Notes: a model not told the origin generated them from the sequence alone. Counted from the first letter of the stretch, positions 31,791 through 43,298 are shown. The stretch is 45,625 bases of DNA from Gracilariopsis chorda (GCA_003194525.1 NBIV01000371.1:1-45625), one strand, 5' to 3'. Numbers and translations: made by a program.

Positions 31791-34028
31791 GTGGAACTTG
31801 TAGATGGTTCTATGGTCCAAATCGTTAGAAAAACCCTGAAAGGTGCTGCACAAAAGTTTGTTTCACTACCTGTCGCCCAGGAGATTCGGAAGAAGCACCC
31901 AGTCTCTACAAAGGTGCGGGTAGCAAAATCAGTTGCCATTCCACCGGAAGCCCAAATGTGGGTTACAGTTACTACCAAGCAGCACGCTCTGCATGTGGTT
32001 AAACCTCTTTTGGGACTCTACGAATGGCACCAGATTTTACTAGCGAAAGGGATCGTCTCCGTGGGACTGTGTAAACCTTTCAAGGTTTTAGTGACCAACT
32101 TTGGCAAAACCACCCAATGCTTAGTCAAAAACCAGATTCTCGATTCTGTTCTTTCACACCCGACAGTGGTCGTGGTGACAAAGATCCCCGTTTCAGATGT
32201 TCTCGGCGTGACAGACCCTAAGGAGGGAGAGGACACCCCTAAAACCGCAGAAGATGGTGGAGCTACAACCGTGAGTTCGGGTTCTGACCGCTCGAAACCT
32301 CTGAAGTTTAACACCTGTCCAGCAGGTACAGAACAGACGGATCCTTTTGAGGAATTGGAGAAGCCCATTATTGAGCATGTACAAGAATCTCGTTGGGAGA
32401 AGCTGACGGACATGCTTCGTGAATTTACTCCCATGTGGGATGGCTCCCTGGGAACAATAGGGATTACAGAACATTGGATTGATCTGTTTCCAAACACCCG
32501 GCCCATTGCGCAACACCATTACAGGGCAGGACTGAAAGCTCGGGAGGAAGAAAAGACTCAAGTGGAGAAGAAGCTAAGAGCTGGCATCATTGAGCCCGAC
32601 CAATCACCTTGGGCGTCACCAGTGGTGTTATTTCCGAAACGGGATGGATCATGGCATTTCTGCATAGATTACAGACGCTTGAATGCGGAAACCGTCAAGG
32701 ACGTATAAACGATCCCCTGAATGGATGAACACATCGACTCCCTTGGAAGTGCAACCTTTTTCGCAGCCCTCGATGCCAATTGGGGTTATTGGCAAGTCCC
32801 CATCAGGAAGAAAGACCGTGGTAAGACGGCTATTGTGTGTTATCAAGGACTATGCCGATTCAATCGTATGCCCATTGGGAGAACAAATGCTCCCGCAACG
32901 TTTCAACGCGCGATGGGTATTCTGTTGGCCCAATTTAAGTGGAAAACGTGCCTCGTCTACCTTGACGATATCATTGTCTTCTCCAACAATCTGGATAATC
33001 ACTTAGCCCACGTGAGGGATGTAATGGAGGTATTCTGCGACGCTGATATCTCTTTGAAACTCAAGAAGTGTGAGTTCTTTACCAATTTGGATAAGTATCT
33101 GGGTCATATCATCCGCCCCGGACGGCTCTCAGTCGATGAGGTTAGAGTGAAATCCTTGAAGGAAGCAGAACATCCGAAGACTCAAACGGAGTTGCAATTC
33201 TTTCTAGGACTGTGTAACGTGTACTGCCGTTTCGTCCCGAACTTCTCGGAGATTGCTAGTCAACTCAACAGGCTGCTTATGAAGAGACCAACACTCAAAC
33301 CGGAACCATTTGGAAACGAGAAAGCGTCTGCCTTCACGGCATTGATGAACGCCGTAACGTCGCCGCCAGTTTTGGCGCTTCCCAACCCATTTCCATATGA
33401 AGTGGACACTGACGGGAGGTCGAACCAGGTTGGTTTTGCATTGTTCCAATCCTCAGAGGAGGGAGAAAGGCACCCTATTGGGTACTGGTCTCGTTCTCTG
33501 AATGTTCACGAGAGAAACTACTCGGTCTCCAAGAAGGAGTTTTTAGCCGTCTTATGGACTCTTTTGACGTTAAGATCATGATTAGTGGGAGCACATTTCA
33601 AATTCCACATGGACAACGCTTGCCAACGTTGGCTCCTAGGAATCTACAAACCATCGGGTCGCTTGATGCGTTGGCGTCTCCATCTCTTGGAATTCGACTT
33701 TAAGACAATTTATAAGAAAGGGACGTTAAACACTCAGGACGATGCAAAATCCCGTCTGGAAACAACCGCCGAAGCGAGCCCGGTCAAGGACGAAGATATT
33801 TCATGCTTCATGGTGACAAGTCTCGAGGCAGAAGCAGAAAACTTGACGGATGACGTGTGTGACGATATTCTCGTCACCGAACAATCGGAAGCGCCCGCCG
33901 GTTCTTTTGTGCCAATTACTCCAGAAAAAAGATACGCAAACAAAAAGCGAACCAGTTTTGCACACAGATTCGCGCCCTTTTCAACGCTGGACAACAGATT
34001 TCTTTTCAGGTCAATGACCAAGGATATC
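31791..34028 (+). pseudogene. Reverse transcriptase and RNase H of E2, nonsense-interrupted only
   Basis: The linker leads to RT motifs GIIEPDQSPWASPVVLFPKR and CIDYRRLN (near 32580-32690), then NWGYWQVPI, MPIGRTNAPATFQRA and the catalytic YLDD at 32958-32969. The connection domain (KYLGHIIRPGRLSVDE) and gypsy RNase H (YEVDTDGRSNQVGFALFQ near 33400, HERNYSVSKKEFLAVLW near 33510, RWRLHLLEFDFKTIY near 33675) follow in the same frame. Only stops break it: TAA 32706, TGA 32718 and TGA 33579. Two of them fall inside the conserved DxYPxPR-like block. RT catalytic residues are intact. Confidence 0.88.
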
Positions 34029-35490
34029 TAGTCAGGTTTTTTGAATGTCAACCACAGATTGTGGTTTCCTCACGCTTTACAGCAGAGGTTTTTACACCTA
34101 TTTCACTTTGTTAAGGTTGGAGCCCACCCTGGGGGAAGAAAAATTTACCTCACGTTGAGGAGAGACCTTTATTGGCCGGCAATGGCGTTCGATTGCAAAG
34201 CCATTCGGCGTTCATGCGCCGATTGTGCCAAGAACGATGTGAAACTTAGGAAGTACTCGAAAAGTTTAACACTGTTCCCGGGACGGGCCCCTCTCGATTT
34301 TTCGCTATTGACATTCTAGGTGAATTCGTTCGAGCTGCACACGAAACCATATACTTGCTAGTGATAACGGACAGGTTCTCTAAGCTGGTAAAACCTGTAC
34401 TGCTTAATAGGATTACCTCCAACGCGGTGGCGCAAGCCTTTGTGACCCGCTGGGTATTCGTCTACGGACCGCTGGTGCAGTTATTAGCCGACAACGGATC
34501 CCAATTCGCGTCGAAGTTCTCTCAGGCGTTTGTCGCATTTTATATATCAGGAATCTGTTTGTAACTACGTATCAACCTCAGAGGAATGACCAGGTAGAGA
34601 GTTTTAACCGCAAAATGCTCAACGCATTGAGATTTTACGTTTCGGATCACCCCAGGAAATGTGATTTTTACATGGACGCCATTACATATGCGCATTACAC
34701 CCGGGTAAATCGGATAACATCCTTGTCCCCATTTAAGTTGACGTTATCAAGGATACAGCCACTGGTTGCAATTGAAGCTCAGCTAACGCTGTCTAATTAC
34801 CCGTCACCGGGATTATATCGCAATGCCCGGAAGGCCTGGCTAACAAGAATAGTGCTGTTAGCTCGAAAGGCTATGGAGAAAGCCCAACTCGATTATAAGC
34901 GGAATCTCGATAGTAAGGTTCGCCGACCCCTACCCCGAGTGCAGGCTATCGACTGGGTGTTCCTCCGAAAAGAGTATTATAACCCCGAAAAGAAAGGCAG
35001 CCATAAGCTATCTCTGATCGTGGAAGGACCATACCATGTGGTTTTTGTCTCCCAAGACACAGTTGTACTGGATATCGAAAACCGCCACAAGCAGATCTCA
35101 CGCGATCAAGTCGCTAGAGTGCCAAACTTAAACCAGGAAGTCTTGACATCATTTACAACACATTTAGGGGAACCTACACAGGATGAATTGCACGGTGCGG
35201 AAAAAACTGAATCGCGGCCCGGGATTCTGCCGCACTCAGATCGGGGACGAACATATCTACAAAAATCTTTGTATACTCATGACACTGAGACTAACCGCTC
35301 AAGGACTAAGCCAAATATCTCTAACAAAATTACTCCCACACCCAAGGTTGTACAACCCCCGTGGCTCCGCCTGAGGAGGGGGAGGAGCACGGAAATAAGA
35401 CTGTGGTTACTCCGGCGTCGCCCGGTCTACCCACTGATGGGCCTCTTTCTCACAACCGTTAAACGGATTCTGTATATATACGTTCAGGCC
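34029..35490 (+). pseudogene. Integrase of E2, frameshifted
   Basis: After a TAG at 34029 the same frame gives a zinc-binding region (HFVKVGAHPGGRK, then CADCAK near 34090-34240). A one-base loss near 34300 and another near 34545 move the frame. Catalytic residues are all present: Asp in AIDILGE at 34310-34312, Asp in LADNGSQF at 34490-34492, and Glu in NDQVESFN at 34597-34599. A GPY-type domain (LSLIVEGPYHVV, then VVLDIENRHKQISRDQVARV) lies near 35005-35125. The linker that follows runs into the duplicated block. The chromodomain expected next is found at 38652. Confidence 0.85.
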
Positions 35491-35871
35491 TAAATTGGGC
35501 AAAAAACCCAAAACTGACAACGCCGTTCTTCCGCGATTTGCAATGATTCCTTCATCATGATGGAAAATGTATATGGTGCCGAGCAATGCATCTCGTTTGC
35601 TCTCCGAACTAGACGTCCATCATCATACCTAAGTGCGTATTTGAAAAGCGTGCGCTTTCCATATTTCAACGGCGAGTACCTCAGCGCAATTTGCTCTCTT
35701 GTAGTCTCAAGACTTGACCAATGCTGCGCCCACAACAACGTCTTGAAAACCCAACCGGTTGTTATACAATCTGCAATATACGAAATATTTACAACGAAAC
35801 ACTTTTGGAAGGTACTTTCTGATACTCATTGCATTCCCGTAGGTCAACTACGCCGCGCCTTTGCCTAATGG

Positions 35872-37343
35872 ATGACTCAAAATCCAAACGCACAACCAAT
35901 TCAAGCCTCCGATGTCCAACTCAAACTCAATACATGTGGTCGCCCTACTGTTCTGATGTCTCAGGAAGAAGTCACTATTGCAGAAGCTATTAAATACTAC
36001 GCAGAAAACAACACACCTTTAACCAAGAATGGCGTTCTTGATCTAGTACAACAGTTCATTATCATGTTGCCAAAGCAACGTCAGGTCCAAGTCCAGTTTT
36101 TGAATAACAGACCCTCGAAGAATTGGATAACCCGATTTACACGATGCAACAATCTGGCGGTACTGCCAGTAAATCTTATGGAATACAAGAGGGTTAACGC
36201 CATGACTGGGAATAGCTTAGCGCAGCATATTGCAAGAGTCTCTGCTGCGATGAATCGATTCAATATTAATGAGCCTCAGTTCATATTTAACACCGACCAA
36301 TCTGGTGCATCCTTCGAGAACATGAAAGGGCGTAGCTTGCGGAAAGGCATTGGAGAAGCTGAAGTGCGTCTGTCGCAAAAAGCTTTGAGCACAAAGGGAA
36401 CTTAGATCGTGTCATTGTCATGTAAGTTGTGAAGGCATGTGGAAAGGCGTACAAACCGGTGACTGTTTTTCCCGGAACACTTCCACACTATCGAAACATC
36501 CGGGGTAGGAAAAAATCACTTCACTCCATCTTACCTCCCTGTTATCTATTTCAGCGAAACCCTCCAGGGGTTGATACGGACATTTTGTTTTCATAGGCTC
36601 AATTATTTGTGGACGAGACAGCACACCTGCGGGTCAATAACCAAAATGTAATGCTGCTTCTCGATGGCTATGGATCACATATTCAATACAAGAAATTGAC
36701 GTTCTTCAAGGAAAATAATGTTGTTTTCATTGCTCTTCCTGCACACACATCACATGCCACCCAGCCTTCGGAAGTGTCTGTGTTTAGTTCATACAAGTCT
36801 TTTCTGCACAATGAACTGCACAAGGCCGCATGGCAAAAGACACTGTTGAATGCCTTTGATGTTGGGCAGTGCATCCATAACGCATACTGTAGCTCCCATA
36901 AATCCACAAATATCAGTTCCGGATTCCATAAGGCCGGCATATGGGATGCTGAACTTTTGGGGCCAAATATCCAGCCTCTAGAGAAACATGTGACAAGCGC
37001 AAGCAAAGAAGAACAGTCAGGCGTCAGCATGAACGCTCTTGTAGCGGCTTTGGAGAGACAACACCGTACCTTACTCCGTGATGCCATTGTGCAAGAGAGC
37101 GGGCATGTCCGAATTGATACGAGCGCAGGTTCCCATGTCACGTCCGTAGCCGTTATAGAGGCTTTGAACAAACGTCTTGAAAAGCAAAGGAACAAGAAGC
37201 GTGACGAAAGAGCAAAAAGACAAGCCGCGGCTTATAAGGAACCAAAACGCGATGTCGAACGTCTCGTACAGCTCGCTGCACAACGTCGTATTCGTCGTAG
37301 TTGTTTGACTGAGTCTCGTCAACAGAGGCTGCGCATGCGTTGA
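35872..37343 (+). pseudogene. pogo/Tc5-like DDE transposase, right copy
   Basis: Two long open pieces. At 35872-36405 lies a Tc5/CENP-B-like DNA-binding region (TIAEAIKYYAENNTPLTKNG, NRPSKNWITRFTRCNNLAVL) leading into FNTDQSG, which holds the first catalytic Asp. At 36609-37343 lies the catalytic half with LLLDGYGSH, LPAHTSHATQPSEVSVFSSY and a long basic tail. The pieces are separated by a frame change near 36405 and a TAG at 36594 (Trp in the left copy). The third catalytic position is Glu in SEVSVF, where the left copy and the family have Asp. Clear terminal inverted repeats were not found; a weak 13-bp candidate is 35489-35501 with 37695-37707. The element interrupts the E2 integrase linker. 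Confidence 0.85.
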
Positions 37344-38651
37344 GCAAAGGCTACGACGCAGGGCGCCGAGGCGCGCACTGCGCTTTTGGGTCGTGTTGGC
37401 GGAGTTGTTGCTCCGGATAGCGAGGAAGAGTCATATGGTGGTATGGTGTGACTGCCGTTCACTGAAAAGTCACCCAATGAAACGGCCGCATATTTCTTGT
37501 CGCTATTTGAAACCATCAATTCGCAGGCTCCTAGAGCCACTTTGTTTGCTCTGTGGTTTTACATGAAGTAAAACGTCGTTTGTGTCGAAACGTAATTGGT
37601 TCAATGTTGATTGTGTTCCGAATGTAGTGGAAGTATGAGGAATAGAATTATTCTATTGGTTCTGGAGTTGTTTATGTTTTGGTGGAGGTGCTCCGCCAAA
37701 ATTAGGGAAGTTGTCGAATTAAGGGCCGAATGTATACCGCGCAGCGGGTGCTCAACGCTCCCACAGCACGGTTTGACGATGCAGTCAGTAATCAAGATAG
37801 TACCATTACTAGGAAAGACGCAGTTGAAAATGTCGGTCCCGATTCTGGGAATGTTTCCAAGGCACTGGACACCCGCAGCGGGGTTCGCAATACCGTGTAA
37901 CCGAAGCAGGTCTCGGCCGACCGGACCAGCCGGTAGTCGCTGACCCGCATGCAGAGGAATCCTACAAAGACATTGACCAGGCATGGATCGCCCTGTGGTT
38001 TTGGGATTCACAAAACTCCGAGGGAGGCACTTTGGAAATCTTAGGAAACGAGAAGAAAGGGTTCGAACCCTGTGAAAGAAGACTATGCGGCGCCACCCCC
38101 CTAGTGAACAGACACTGTTCTTGGTGGGAGATATCAGCAAGACCCCGGCGCAAGGCGGTTGCAGGTCATCAAAAACCGCGCTTACGGGTGTCCTCCGCTC
38201 TGCGGCCCATTCTAGAAACGGTCACCCCAATGGAGGTGCATATCCAAATTTGTGGCACACAGGTTCTGGCTCCTAGCCAATGAGGTTCCCGAAATCCTCT
38301 TGTCCAGGTGACCCGTCACCTGGCACAGGTAGCACAGCGCGAAGTTCCATCGTCGCAACGGTTCAGGTTGACGAAACAGCTCAACCCAACCGGGAATCAA
38401 GAAGCTGCCAAGTCGTGGTTCTTAGGTTGTCACGGTCCTTGTAATACCGGCCACGATCGGGGTTACCTCCGCTTTCAGAAGTACCCACTCCGAGGACATG
38501 TTGACTCTGGTGTCGGCTAAAGTAACTTCGTCGGCACGACGGCTCTCGCGGAACCCGAAGGGTGGCAAATCTTGAAGAGAAGAAGGTCAGACCTCTCTGA
38601 AGCGTTTCCATTCTTTGATTAGGCACCCTCAAGGGGAAACAACCGTCAAAC
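37344..38651 (+). other. Unassigned region between pogo-like gene and chromodomain, right copy
   Basis: Same content as 1865-3180. An open frame from about 37894 to 38283 repeats the ESYKDIDQAWIALW reading. It ends HIQICGTQVLAPSQ. A second open stretch at 38308-38520 includes RHLAQVAQREVPSSQRFRLT. No family recognised. The right end of the pogo-like element and the resumption of E2 must lie in this interval. Confidence 0.4.
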
Positions 38652-38891
38652 ATGGGCCAGGAGACCTTGGAACCCGAAGTACACTCTCAGGAGTTCGTGA
38701 TAGACCGCATGGTGCGTCATGTCCAAACCCCGGACGTGGAGATACGCTATCAGGTCCAGTGGTACGGTTACTCTCCCGAGGAGGATACTATAGAACCCAT
38801 CGCTCACCTTTTGAGGTCTAAGATTCTCTCTTATCCCAGAAGAACTCGGAGGGCTCTAACTTCAAACCTGGATGATGCGCAGGTTGGGTAA
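38652..38891 (+). pseudogene. Chromodomain of E2 integrase, right copy
   Basis: An ATG-started, uninterrupted 79-codon frame: SQEFVIDRMVRHVQTPDVEI, then RYQVQWYGYSPEEDTIEP and YPRRTRRAL. It is a detached C-terminal module of the E2 integrase, separated from the catalytic core by about 3 kb of pogo-like and unassigned DNA. It could only be expressed alone or by skipping the insertion. Confidence 0.8.
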
Positions 38892-39236
38892 TCCCTCAAC
38901 GGATGCGTATGAACGTGACCTAAGTGCAAGGGTTGTGAAACTCGAAAGAGTACAGTTGGAAGGAGTATCTCAAGTAGATAAGAGGAGGGAAATTGATTAC
39001 CGATTCTCGGTTCGCACCGAGAAAACGGGAGCTCGTACACTACCAATTACGGTTTAGAAGAAATCGAAATACGAAAGAAACCACGAAGCGGACAAGAGAA
39101 AAAGGAATGGAACCTCGAAGAGTATTGAGAAAAATAAGAAGAAGAAGGACTAGATGAGAAAAAGTACCACATCTTAGGTTTTCTCAGATACTAAGGAAAG
39201 AGACTAACCAAATTGGGTTACAACCCACAATCGAGA

Positions 39237-41101
39237 CTACGGAAAGCCTGAAGAAGAACCTGGCCCACCGCCATTTCTCTGAGACTTCTGGTAGCTCGCC
39301 ACAAAGGCCAGCATCTGGTTCATGTCAGTCATGCCCGGAGGAATCGGGATTCTCTCCCCAAGGAGACCCTGGCGAATGCTCGCTGGTTGCGGTGTTAACC
39401 CGCTACCTTGCGGAGTGTCCAAATTCCACTCTCCCGGGCCTGTTGGCCTGGAACCGGAAATATCAGCGTCACCAAAAGCTGGTGGAATTGCCCCCGTGTT
39501 AAGCACCCTGTCGAGGGGATTGGCTTCTTTATCCAAGGTGGGATCGCCCAAGTCAATTAGAGGCTCGTATTCGTAGTCCTCGGCATAGACGAACCCCGTG
39601 GGGTGGCCAATCGGCACCGTACACGGGACATCCCTCACGGAAAGGGCATGAGCTCGAGTGATAAGAGCACTCTCATAGGAGTCACACCACACCCAGTTGC
39701 CGGAATGCGGATCATTACACCCCGGAGATCGGTCGTATCCGGAAACGGAACTATCCATCTCGGTTTTGTTCGCCACAGGCACCTGATCCCACCGCACTCA
39801 GTCTATGACTGTCAAGATTACGTTCAAGTCAGCTACATTGGCTTTGGACCTCAACGCTGGGTATAGATCGAGACGCCGTATGATGACCCTCAAGAGAGGT
39901 GGGATGTACCATACCCTGAAATGGTCATAAACTTCCCATAGGGGCTGCGCGGCAACGCAGGCTCCCCATTCGGCTGCCACAAGGCACCAGTAACCGGAGT
40001 GATGATCCTTGAGGAGGTGTGACCCCATATAGTAGAGGCAGGAGGAAAGCTCGGCAAAACCTCCATGGGGGAACTCAACTTTGCTCCCCTAGGCAGAAAG
40101 CGAACGTAACTATAAGGCTTCGCAGTATAACGGATTCGTTCAATCTCCACATGGGGGTAGAAAATCAAGTACCCGTGTCGGGATCTCGCTCACCGCTCAA
40201 AGCGCACCCTTCGGTCGAAATGATACTGCTTGCTTGACCTCTGAAGGTATCAGAACTCTGTTCTATGTATGGAACGACCCCACAGGAGAATGTTTGGCTT
40301 GATCACGTGTTCTAACCCGCGGAACTCCTGTTCAAAGAACGGGGCCAAAGGGGCTCCATAGGAGCCCTCTTTGTACGTTCGGAAGTGCGAAACGTCGAAC
40401 CCGTACAACGGGGGCACTACATGCTCATTGCGAGTCCTCTCCATGCGTTGGTAACCCATTTTCGCCATCCCGGCTAGGGTCTGATCCAAAAGGTTCTCCG
40501 CCCCCGCGGTATAACATCTGCGGTTCGATGGCAATACGTGCCTTCCAATCTGGTGATTATACTGTTTCGCCAAAAATCCCACGAGGGAGCATGCGATCCT
40601 CTACATAGGAGTTGATCAATTCTTTATCGTCTACTGATGTCGGGTGAAACCATTCTGAACGGCATTAAATGCCAGGATCCAACAGCAGATTCCACCTCTA
40701 AAGGTACTCATTCGATATCCAACCCAGAGGGTTCGATGCAAATGGCATCGCTTGCACGAAGTTCCACGCCAAGACGTCGGGATTCAGTTTCTGAGAAAGA
40801 TGACTGTCCGCAGCGACAGCAGAAGCCACCAAACCAGGATACGCAGCGGAACCCTGAGGCAGGAGAGCAGACCTGAAACACGAGTATTACCCGAAGCAGC
40901 AGGCGAGTGAGACGCAGACGCGGATGCAGATGGCGCCGCTGGTGCGGAAGCGCCCGGGAGCGGGTTCTTTGACTAAGGATTCATCTCCGGGAAGGAGGCA
41001 GACGCAGAAGCAGAAAGTCGCTGGTTTCCGGATGTCAGAAAAGATATTGATAGCGTGATTGTGGTCCTGGCCTTGCAAGGAGAAGAAGAAGAAGACGCCA
41101 T
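39237..41101 (-). pseudogene. Antisense coding remnant in E2 3' region, right copy
   Basis: A start-like ATG at 41101 (followed by GCG and a run of Ser codons) lies about 85 bp inside the LTR edge. The stop is at 39237. The 110-codon block at 40582-40250 (NHQIGRHVLPSNRRCYTAG, FDVSHFRTYKEGSYGAP, FEQEFRGLEHVIKPNILLWG) is open here but broken in the left copy. A later block near 40030-39800 has GSHLLKDHHSGYWCLVAAEW and FRVWYIPPLLRVIIRRLDL, and the last 186 codons are identical in layout to the left copy. Predicted original size is about 620 residues. Its N-terminus is Ser/Ala-rich and its C-terminus Pro/Gly-rich. Family unknown; a captured host gene, an antisense accessory gene of the retroelement, or a viral capsid-like gene are all possible. 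Confidence 0.55.
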
Positions 41102-41171
41102 GACGGGAGGTTGTAAAAATAGGCCCTCGTTTGTCGCCGCTGGACTCTTTTAGGATTTAAAGCCTTGATTT

Positions 41172-41184
41172 GAGGAAGGAAACA
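41172..41184 (+). promoter_or_regulatory. Polypurine tract of E2
   Basis: GAGGAAGGAAACA directly before TGTGGAGC, as in the left copy. Confidence 0.7.
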
Positions 41185-41294
41185 TGTGGAGCAACGCTTC
41201 TTTGGCGGACTTAGTGAAGATCCTAGATCTATAAGGTTGATACTCCATGAATTAGTGCTACTCATTATATGAGTTTTCCTTAGTTTTCTGAATT
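41185..41294 (+). mobile_element. Partial 3' LTR of E2
   Basis: Starts TGTGGAGCAACGC and matches the first 100 bp or so of the 5' LTR at 28108, then diverges. No counterpart to the rest of the 870-bp LTR was found downstream. Confidence 0.65.
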
Positions 41295-42636
41295 GTGTTA
41301 CATCGACTTTAGACGTATGTAACGGTACACCAACCTTATTTACGTCAAATAAATGGCCACTCTTCCGTAGGATTAGTTTTTATGGGATTTTATATGTATC
41401 GTTATCGGTCTAAAGCTTCACAACCTTACAACCAAAGAACCAAGCTTGGCATCTCGTGCTTTCATGTTACTGGAATCGGCATGCCTGAAAACACAAACCC
41501 GCAAATGAGTTTCTTCGGTATCTAACTCGTATTTCATAGATTTGCTTCTTTTGTTACAGCCACCGACAGTAAGGTACTGAACGAAGCAGCTTTAAAAAGC
41601 TTGAGCTACGTAGAAATGCATCCAGTGAACTCACCGGTATCTATCTTTTAAAAAATGGGTATTCGTGTTTTCAGAAGATGTGCAGTGGATAGGTTTGACA
41701 GCAAAGTGTTCTTAGTGTAAACGGTACCAATGGTACTCATCTATCCCATTTAGTAACTATATCACACATGATCAAACAGAAGTTAGTCACATTCAACGGA
41801 TTAGATTGAATCTCATCTAATAGTATCGATATCCGACTTATTCTTCGTCTGCGAACAATGTTTAAATCGCAGGTGGATTTTTGTGGGGGCTATATGGCAC
41901 ATTTTGCATAAGTGTGAAGGTTTCGATGGTTCAATACCTTTCTCTGCACTAATTATTTACATTAGAGCCCTAGTGGACTCTAATGAAGGATTTATGTAGG
42001 GTATCTGCAGGTATCGACTGTCTAATAGCAGATATGTCTACGTGCTAAAAGTAAAGTGTTTGTAACGCTTATCACGGAGGGTGCTGACAAAATGTGTATG
42101 CTACTTCAGGCTTAGCCGATGTAGCTACAAGCTTAAAGGAAGAATACGAATCATGAGATTTGTGCGGAGGCGTTTCGAGAGGCTAGCATCGTTTACATGC
42201 CACGTTGTAAGCTGCAGGCGGCATACGCGTCCACTCAACAGTTATCGCAAACCGTCACCCTCTTTCCATGGCTGCCCATAGCGCTCACGTCTTGAGGCGT
42301 TTTGTACTGCCCTACTACCTTGAACGCTTTGTTTTGCTTATATATCTCAACCATTGCGAAGATACAGACAAAACAATTTCCAACACCGCTATCGGACCCT
42401 ACAGGTCTTTGTCTGCGAAGGGGATTTCTGTGAAACGTAACTGAAGAAGAAAGAAGATAATCTATGTGGCTCATCAGCCAAGCAACCGCACACATGCTGT
42501 TCTAGAAAGCTCATCGCTTTACATCTTAATTTTTATTGCCTTATCTCTCCACCTGCTACATTGAGGGGATGCAAGCTGAAGTCTGGAGGAGATCCTTTGT
42601 CCAACATTAAATGTATACCATGACTAAGGTATTACG
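41295..42636. other. Intergenic, no gene seen, right copy
   Basis: Partner of 5821-7162. A short minus-strand open run (CNKRSKSMKYELDTEETHLR near 41570-41510) is protein-like but unassigned. If E2 inserted into the piggyBac-like gene, the missing N-terminal part of that gene should lie beyond the E2 3' LTR, yet I could not recognise it here. Confidence 0.5.
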
Positions 42637-43298
42637 TTAGGCTTTCTCAAGCGTCACGCGGGTGTGCATGCTTCCGCGGATAATCTTCACCGCAGCGACC
42701 TTGTGCGAAGAGCAGTTGCTCTGAGTTCCGGGGTTAATGCGGTCGGAAACCGAAGCTTCTTCAGCGAGGCCGCCGTCGCTCTTTCTGCGAAGGTACACCC
42801 TCATCTGAGCTCCACCCTGGTTGTCAGATGCAAACCATCCCGCATTGGAAATGATGGCAGTAGAGTCCTCCCACTTACTGTCCTGGCGCGCCTTCTCTAC
42901 GTCGATCACGACAACTTCAGTTTCACCGTTACTGGTATTGTCACCACCAAAGTCCAAGTAGTCATTCGGACCAGTGCATCTGAAACCGACGTTGCCGTCC
43001 AAGAAACGTGTGCTTGTGTCCAGGTCGCGCTGCTCCGGAGACCAGGTGTATTCAATGACAAACTCGAGAAGAGGTAGCTGGTTGTTGGAGATCATGAACG
43101 AGTTTCCTGGCATGGAGCAAGAATATCCGTTGTTTTCACATTCCTCCACGGCGCAAACTGAACGAGTGACCGGGTGGTTACATTCGCGATCGGGGTACGA
43201 CCAGTGTTGCAACGGTTGGGGCAAACGTCGTTGGTAGCGTGCTGGGCAAGGATCGGAACGACCGATGCCAGAAGGAAGAAGACAAAGTAGCAGCGCAT
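42637..43298 (-). pseudogene. Secreted cysteine-containing protein, frameshifted, right copy
   Basis: Same structure as the left copy: ATG at 43298, signal peptide MRCYFVFFLLASVVPILA, CPNRCN, the shared frameshift near 43190-43225, then the conserved C-terminal frame to 42637. At the three positions where the copies differ in the conserved core, this copy has the residue of the 11599 paralogue (Pro in SMPGN, Thr in LDTST, Gly in NAGWF). The signal peptide differs from the left copy by one Leu/Phe change. If the frameshift is real, only a short truncated product is possible; if it is an assembly error, this is a second working paralogue. Confidence 0.75.

Larger units (their letters stand above)
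28108..41294 (+). mobile_element. Ty3/gypsy chromovirus E2, interrupted by a pogo-like element
   Basis: The 5' LTR is at 28108-28977, the primer-binding site at 28984, gag from 29230, and protease, RT, RNase H and integrase to about 35.2 kb. The integrase C-terminal linker then runs into pogo-like DNA. The chromodomain reappears at 38652 on the same strand. An antisense coding remnant follows, then a polypurine tract (41172-41184) and a partial 3' LTR (41185). The insertion point of the pogo-like element is not exactly defined. The 3' part exists twice in the window because of the large duplication; the 5' and pol parts exist once. Confidence 0.75.

Noticed and set aside
35489..37707. Possible 13-bp terminal inverted repeats of the pogo-like element (GCCTAAATTGGGC and the complement of GCCAAAATTAGGG)
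   Set aside because: Only 10 of 13 positions match, there is no TA duplication, and the left position coincides with the window start of the other copy, so the choice is biased.
37601..38140. 179-codon minus-strand open frame opposite the unassigned region
   Set aside because: In the left copy the matching stretch is broken into shorter pieces by one-base indels, and the plus-strand readings look more protein-like; likely a shadow.
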